Source: Symbiodinium natans
Lineage: Eukaryota > Sar > Dinophyceae > Suessiales > Symbiodiniaceae
Direction of reading: 5' to 3'
NCBI GenBank assembly: GCA_905221605.1
Contig: CAJNDS010002679.1
Coordinates: 608,501 to 672,500, forward strand
Length of the DNA: 64,000 bases
Below are positions 59,159 through 64,000 of this stretch, piece after piece. Numbering within the stretch: the first letter of the stretch is position 1; each line of letters begins with the position of its first letter. The position numbers and the translations under genes were made by a program. The notes beneath the pieces are model-generated. The model did not search any database and was not told the DNA's origin. It saw only the letters and a program-made list of their open reading frames with translations.

Positions 59159-61947
59159 TCCATTTCATCAATGATCTGAAGCGCCACCTCCTTTTCCAAA
59201 CAAGGGCACCCATTCAGATCACGAACGCGAAGTTCCCCCAGAACAGGATGTGAGGCTGTGCACTTGCCACCACGCCACTGAACTCTGAGACCAACCAAGG
59301 CGCTCGCTTTGCCAATTGGCACTAGTGGATCTACCATTTCAGGAGTTACCAGGGTCCCACCTGGGGTAATACACATCTCCCGAGATCCAACAGCTAAAGA
59401 CACCAACACCTTTTGCTGCGGAAGCTGTTCTCCAGGACGAAGTGATCTGAGAGGATGTGATGCTCCCGAGTCCAACATGCCCATTCCCGAACACTCATTG
59501 GTGTCAGAAACCCTGGCCACATGTAGAACGCATACTCCTCGGCCTTCTCCCTGCTTCGGCAACAACGTGGCATCCGACGAACCGACTCCACAGTCCGCCC
59601 TTCCATTCCTCCATTGAGAATGGGACCAAGATACACGCTGCCTTTCAGCATGCAGCACCATTTTTTCAGCTGTTTTGTAATCCATAACCAAACAGCCATG
59701 TTCAAACCACAAGAGCTGGTCCAGCGAAGATTTTGCACCCACGTGACACATCCCATTGATCACCGTGAGGTTCGCCCCAAACTCCAAAATCAACCAGAGA
59801 GGGATAATCAGGGGCCCATTGTCTTCCCTAATCAACGTCCCTTTCTCTGTAATCCTCATTGCCACACCACCAAGCGCGCTTTGCACCATAACAGTAGTGT
59901 CGGGTAAACATTCCCATGGAAAAAGCGTCCGCACAAGATGCGTAGCAGCCGTATCCACCAACGCCACTCTCCTTTCCTGCTGAAACAATCCAGATCCACA
60001 TAACATTCGAACACTGGGATCCCCGCTTGATGCTGACTGCGCTGATGACAGCTTCATAGATTTCAGCACTTCCAACGCTTCAGCAAGGACTTGATTGGGT
60101 GTTGATGGTGATGAGGGACTTGCAGAACCTTTATCCAATCCCGCATTAGCTGTCTCATCTCCCCCTTCAGCTACCTCTGCCTTTTTGGCATTTCCCCATT
60201 TCGCACCTTTGCCGCCCTTTCCCCCTTTGGGAGAATTCCCTTTAGATCTACTCCTCTCAGGGTTTGAGTCCACATTGGAACTTGCACCATCCTTATATGG
60301 ACATTGCGGCTGCAGATGGCCAACGGCCCCACACTCAAAACATCTTCCTCGCTCAAGGGAGTCTTTGTCATGGCGGAATTTACAGCGGGCTCCGAACTTG
60401 CAACCTGCATCGGTCTTCCCATATATCCAACAGAAAGGACGTTCACCATCTCCGCTGTACCTTTTTCCTTTCCCTTTGCCTTTGTCACCCTCCTCTGTCT
60501 CGTCACCAGTTCCCTTTTGGGCCTTGTTTAACCTGGCCCTTTTCTTGGCGTCCGAGTCCTGCTTCACCTCCTGTTCACCAGCACTATGCAATAGCAGTTC
60601 AAACTCTGCCTGTAACATTTCAGCTAGTTGTGTCGCAGTTTCAGAGGTCGGCGAGTAGTCCACCCCCAATTTCTCCCGAAAGGATGCCACTCTGAAATGC
60701 ACCGTAGGGTGTTTTGCCAGCAACGCGGATGATAAAGCATCCAATCCCTTGATAAGCAAGGTAGCGTCCGGCTCGGATGCTCGCAGCTCCCTTAATCGGG
60801 AACGCCATTGCGCCCATTGTCGCACTCCCTTAATAGCCTCTGAGATCGAGGTTGCTGAAGATGGTTGCACCAAGAAGTTCAACATTGTGCTGCGCTCATT
60901 TGCTCCACCTGGTTGGTAAACCGTCAGCAATTTGTAAAATATCATCACTGACCCCAACATTCGAGTGGAAACGATCTCGGTCTTCAATCTCTCCGGAATC
61001 GCCTGTAGCAGCAAAGACACCGCTCTCTGCTCCAACAAAACATGCACAGTTTGAACCACTTTGAGCCCTTCCAGCTCAGCCTTGATGCCCAACCTTTCCA
61101 GCGGAGAAACACTCAACCATTTGGCATACGCTTGATATGCCTTTGAGTAGACGCATTGCCACCACACTCTTCCTGTATCTGTCAGCGAAGACAACATTGG
61201 TTCGATCATTGCGATCCAATCACCCAGTGCCGTCGGATTGCTTGGTGTGTAGTCTGCCAAAGTTGGAAGGCTCATCACATGCTTCCCGAGAGCCTCCGGA
61301 CGTTCGGTTCCAGAACTATCACCAGTGATTGGCATACCGCGTGGCACCACTGCTCCAGGAGGTAAACTGACCCTTCCACCAGGCCCTTGAGGTAGTCCAT
61401 GTCCTATACCGGGCGTAACAGCTGTGAGCGGAACCTTTTCTAATTCCAACTTCCCAGCGACCATTTTCCACCGATACGGAACATCATCCACCATTGTATA
61501 TCCACCCGATCCTGCTGAGTTCTCTTGCGTCGCAGTTTCCCGAGCTGAAACAAAACCGGGCTGGTTCCCCGCAGGTGCGACAGAACCATCAACACCTGAT
61601 GGCACGGAAATAATCGGAACATGTGTTAAACCAGGTGGTCCACTTGCATATCCACCACTTGCAGGACCTCCCGTGGGGTAATTCAATGGAGGCAATCTGG
61701 AGGGTTTCTTCCCTTCAGCTACATGCATCATTGGCACTTCTTTTTCATCCTCCACTTGAACATCCCCCTTCCTGGACCCAGGCAAGGATTGAAGATCACA
61801 ACCCTTTGGCAGGTCGTAGCCCTCAATAGGCAGCCATGTCCACCACTCCAGAGCTCCGTGCCCTTGAAGCTGACCCAGATGCAGCAGAGGTATAGCTTTT
61901 TTCCTCCACCCGATGCAACCTGTTCCCCAGCTCCTTTGTCTGCACAA
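59101..61947 (-). CDS. gag: Gag polyprotein main part with CCCH finger, CCHC knuckle and two aspartic-protease motifs (element 2)
   Basis: 948 codons. The real N-terminus is probably the upstream frame at 62431-61823, joined by a +1 shift. A capsid-like helical region is followed by a CCCH finger (C-x9-C-x5-C-x3-H, near 60432-60370) and a CCHC knuckle (CFECGAVGHLQPQC, near 60340-60300). Two retroviral-protease-like motifs follow in tandem: VDTAATH with D665, having Ala where DTG/DSG has Gly, and LDSGASH with D826, the classical copia form. The stop at 59101 overlaps pol. No canonical slippery heptamer was found in the overlap. Confidence 0.83.
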   Translation of the reverse strand: MCRQRSWGTGCIGWRKKAIPLLHLGQLQGHGALEWWTWLPIEGYDLPKGCDLQSLPGSRKGDVQVEDEKEVPMMHVAEGKKPSRLPPLNYPTGGPASGGYASGPPGLTHVPIISVPSGVDGSVAPAGNQPGFVSARETATQENSAGSGGYTMVDDVPYRWKMVAGKLELEKVPLTAVTPGIGHGLPQGPGGRVSLPPGAVVPRGMPITGDSSGTERPEALGKHVMSLPTLADYTPSNPTALGDWIAMIEPMLSSLTDTGRVWWQCVYSKAYQAYAKWLSVSPLERLGIKAELEGLKVVQTVHVLLEQRAVSLLLQAIPERLKTEIVSTRMLGSVMIFYKLLTVYQPGGANERSTMLNFLVQPSSATSISEAIKGVRQWAQWRSRLRELRASEPDATLLIKGLDALSSALLAKHPTVHFRVASFREKLGVDYSPTSETATQLAEMLQAEFELLLHSAGEQEVKQDSDAKKRARLNKAQKGTGDETEEGDKGKGKGKRYSGDGERPFCWIYGKTDAGCKFGARCKFRHDKDSLERGRCFECGAVGHLQPQCPYKDGASSNVDSNPERSRSKGNSPKGGKGGKGAKWGNAKKAEVAEGGDETANAGLDKGSASPSSPSTPNQVLAEALEVLKSMKLSSAQSASSGDPSVRMLCGSGLFQQERRVALVDTAATHLVRTLFPWECLPDTTVMVQSALGGVAMRITEKGTLIREDNGPLIIPLWLILEFGANLTVINGMCHVGAKSSLDQLLWFEHGCLVMDYKTAEKMVLHAERQRVSWSHSQWRNGRADCGVGSSDATLLPKQGEGRGVCVLHVARVSDTNECSGMGMLDSGASHPLRSLRPGEQLPQQKVLVSLAVGSREMCITPGGTLVTPEMVDPLVPIGKASALVGLRVQWRGGKCTASHPVLGELRVRDLNGCPCLEKEVALQIIDEMDWCSPKQALKVARMVQGCP

Positions 61948-62431
61948 GCAACTCTTTCAGCGCACGCTTCACCACCGCCATATCTTCAGTTTGCTCTTCA
62001 CCACTAACATCAGGAATGAGTTCTTCGTCGGCTTGCACTCCACCAATAGTACCTCGTTCCATTTGTCCCATTAAGCCTGACGATGGTCTCTCAACAGGTG
62101 CAGGTTCCTGACCCAAAAGGTCTTGCAGCGAAGGCGGTCTCCTCGTACCTTCACCACTCCTATCCCCTCCGCTCGCGGGAAGACTTGCCGGCCTTGATTG
62201 CCTAAGTCTCATTTCTTCTTGAGCCCGCTCGCTCCAGAAAGGATTTGCTGCTTGAACCGGAACCACTTCGTTTTCCACCTGAGGCGTTGGTTGTATCATT
62301 GCAACCTCCCTACCATCTGTCAGTGCTTGTACCATTTGTTGTCGATCTTCACCCCCATCACCACGATTTCCTTCGGCTTCATTGGCCGTTGGCGACAGTC
62401 CAGGCTCAGAGCGACGCCGCATCATGTCCAT
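61823..62431 (-). CDS. gag: Gag N-terminal part, frameshifted (element 2)
   Basis: ATG at 62431, 63 nt after the LTR, exactly the spacing of element 1. The product is hydrophilic, Glu/Arg/Pro-rich, with a helical stretch (MAVVKRALKELLVQTKELGN) near its end. It stops at 61823 while the main gag frame is open from 61947 in the +1 frame. The switch probably falls near 61850, where one frame reads GVVDMAAY and the other EWWTWLPIEGYDLPKG. A one-base insertion (or two-base loss) is simplest; programmed +1 shifting is less likely. Confidence 0.7.
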   Translation of the reverse strand: MDMMRRRSEPGLSPTANEAEGNRGDGGEDRQQMVQALTDGREVAMIQPTPQVENEVVPVQAANPFWSERAQEEMRLRQSRPASLPASGGDRSGEGTRRPPSLQDLLGQEPAPVERPSSGLMGQMERGTIGGVQADEELIPDVSGEEQTEDMAVVKRALKELLVQTKELGNRLHRVEEKSYTSAASGSASRARSSGVVDMAAY

Positions 62432-62482
62432 GGCGTTAAACAAACAAAAAAATCTTTACCAATTCCGCAGGAAGCCTAATTT

Positions 62483-62494
62483 GGGCTCATAACC
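62483..62494 (-). promoter_or_regulatory. Primer-binding site of element 2
   Basis: On the - strand GGTTATGAGCCC starts right after the 5' LTR. It differs by two bases from the PBS of element 1. Confidence 0.6.
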
Positions 62495-62723
62495 TACGGG
62501 GGGCAACCGAAGGAGGACAGGGAACAAGACAGTCAACCCCAACAGAAGCCCTTATTACCCCTGGAACAACCAACAACCGAACAGCAAGACCCCAAACCAA
62601 GGGCACACTTTTTACGAAACCTTTGACCGCTTTGGTCATGGCTTGAGCCAAAGATTACCGGGTTCATTGACCCTTCAACTTCCAATACCAACTCCTTTCT
62701 ACAATACCAATTGCAGCTCCGCA
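62495..62723 (-). repeat. 5' LTR of copia element 2
   Basis: 229 bp, three mismatches to 52928-53156. The spliced-leader-like TTTGGCTCAAG lies at 62652-62642, LTR positions 72-82. Confidence 0.92.
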
Positions 62724-62803
62724 CCCTAAACCCTAAACCCTAAACCCTAAACCCTAAACCCTAAACCCTAAACCCTAAACCCTAAACCCTAAACCCTAAA
62801 CCC
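62724..62803. repeat. Telomere-like repeats, C-rich; insertion target of element 2
   Basis: Eleven CCCTAAA units beginning exactly at the LTR edge. The matching array on the other side ends at 52927. Confidence 0.96.
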
Positions 62804-63150
62804 TTCATGGTGGTTCCAAGATGTTAAAGGGGAGTAATGATGCCGTATTAGTATTGGGGACTACATGATCCCTGAATGGGTTCAGGGCTTGGCGCGGGCT
62901 ATGAAATTACGGTCTAGGTAGGGTCTCGAGTTAGGGTTTTGAGTTTTGGGTTTAGGGTTGAGGGTTTAGGGTTTACGGCTTAGGGCTTTGAGTTTAAGGT
63001 TGAGGGTTTAGGGTTGGTTCTTCGGCCGCAAGATGAGGGTCCAAGGCTTAGGGGCCACGAATGGGGTTCCACAAGGGTTCAGGGCCGACCCTTGATCATG
63101 CCAAAGACATGAACTTAGAAATGTGTTTTCTGAATCCGAAGAACTTAGGG
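62804..63150. other. Unassigned sequence with degenerate G-rich patch
   Basis: TTTAGGG-like units at 62935-63016. No gene seen. Confidence 0.4.
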
Positions 63151-63154
63151 CCCA

Positions 63155-63213
63155 TGTTTAGGGTTTAGGGTTTAGGGTTTAGGGTTTAGGGTTTAGGGTT
63201 TAGGGTTTAGGGT
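63155..63213. repeat. Telomere-like repeats, G-rich
   Basis: Eight TTTAGGG units. Confidence 0.95.
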
Positions 63214-63920
63214 GCCCGAAACCCTCAACCCTAAACCCTTTAGGTTTGCCGGGCTTCATGGAGTTTAGGCTGCCATGGCCCGAAAAGCCCCATAACTGCG
63301 ACCCTCTCTGGCTTTATCAGTGCCTGAAAGAACTTCGCGCGCCTTTATTAGTGCACTTCGTGCACTTCTTTCCAGCGCTTACACTTAGATTCTGTGTGCC
63401 GGCCGTAATGGTGCTTTTAGCTTTTTTTGCTGGGCTTACTCGGTTTTTTTCGGTTTTGGGGTTCAGGATTTTCTGGGTTTAGGGCTCAGGGCCTTCAGGT
63501 TTTATTTTCGGATTTAGGGTTTGAGCCAGGTTTGAGTTCAGGGTTTCCAACTATCCCAGAGTCAGATGCCACATCCGGTATTGGTCATTCGGTTGCTCCC
63601 CTTCTCGCAATCCCTGCTCAAGACCGATACCAAGAGGAAAGGCTTCAAGAGCTGGCGTGTCTTCATCGGCGGATCTTACATGGGAAGCCCTGAACCCTAA
63701 CCCTTTCAAGATACCCTACATGCGCCAAACCTGAAACCCTCAACCCTCAACCCCCTCGACCCTAAACCCTTAACCCTAAGCCCTAAACCCTACAAACCCT
63801 AAACCCTAAACCCTTCAGGTACACCCTTTGTAAAACCTCACCAGGATGGCTGGCTTCGCCGTTTGGAGAGTCGCGAGGCCCCGCGCAAGTCCCGCAAAAG
63901 CCCCAAAAGACCTTAACACA
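63214..63920. other. Unassigned sequence, possible exon
   Basis: The + frame at about 63558-63693 reads PESDATSGIGHSVAPLLAIP, then AQDRYQEERLQELACLHRRI. It looks protein-like and ends at C-rich repeats, but I recognise no family. Confidence 0.35.
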
Positions 63921-63924
63921 CATA

Positions 63925-64000
63925 CACCCTAAACCCTAAACCCTAAACCCTACACCCTAAACCCTAAACCCGAAACCCGAAACCCTAAACTCTAAACCCT
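63925..64000. repeat. Telomere-like repeats, C-rich
   Basis: CCCTAAA units running to the window edge. Confidence 0.95.

Larger units (their letters stand above)
52928..62723 (-). mobile_element. Ty1/copia-type LTR retrotransposon, element 2 (9.8 kb)
   Basis: Two 229-bp LTRs (98.7% identical) enclose, on the - strand, a PBS, gag (split by one frameshift), pol in the -1 frame to gag, and a polypurine tract. Domain order in Pol is methyltransferase-like, integrase, dioxygenase-like, reverse transcriptase, RNase H, then a membrane-type tail. It sits inside CCCTAAA repeats with a possible CCCTA duplication. It is older than element 1 by LTR divergence, and its gag is probably broken. Confidence 0.92.

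Overview
The window looks like nuclear DNA of a dinoflagellate, most likely a Symbiodiniaceae-type alga. Three things point there: very abundant interstitial TTTAGGG/CCCTAAA repeats in both orientations, dozens of one-repeat pentatricopeptide (PPR) exon-like pieces with the algal-style core NxAISACEK, and Ty1/copia retrotransposons whose Gag proteins carry CCCH zinc fingers. No tRNA, rRNA, CRISPR or bacterial-type operon was recognised. The species is an inference.

Layout. (1) 1-12.67 kb: telomere-like arrays that repeatedly switch strand, with about 16 short PPR coding pieces between them, all on the + strand, plus small inverted-repeat elements. (2) 12,677-26,350: a complete 13.7-kb Ty1/copia element on the + strand (element 1). 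It has short LTRs, a PBS, gag, a very long pol, a third ORF, a polypurine tract and a candidate TSD. (3) 26.4-42 kb: more telomere-like arrays and about 20 more + strand PPR pieces. (4) 42.9-46.8 kb: an island almost free of telomere-like repeats, with a GNAT acetyltransferase-like piece. (5) 46.8-52.9 kb: arrays again, with a broken C5-cytosine methyltransferase (DNMT) fragment at about 52.15-52.40 kb. (6) 52,928-62,723: a second Ty1/copia element on the - strand (element 2), inserted in a CCCTAAA array. (7) 62.7-64 kb: arrays and unassigned sequence.

The notable system is the cargo of the two elements. Both encode an HxD...H...R 2-oxoglutarate/Fe(II) dioxygenase-like domain, related to each other but placed differently in Pol. 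Both also encode a C5-methyltransferase-like domain, of two different types. Element 1 additionally carries SGNH-hydrolase-like and KptA/Tpt1-like (RNA 2'-phosphotransferase) domains and a zinc-ribbon ORF. A base-modifying module inside retrotransposons would suit a lineage whose DNA is rich in 5-hydroxymethyluracil and 5-methylcytosine, but substrate and activity are inference.

Element 1 joins gag and pol through what looks like a textbook -1 ribosomal frameshift site: slippery GGGTTTT, a 9-nt spacer and a GC hairpin holding the gag stop. Element 2 has the same gag-to-pol frame relation but no canonical slippery heptamer. The PPR pieces often have CCCTAAA repeats upstream and TTTAGGG repeats downstream. 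Introns would then begin and end in complementary repeats that could pair and bring splice sites together.
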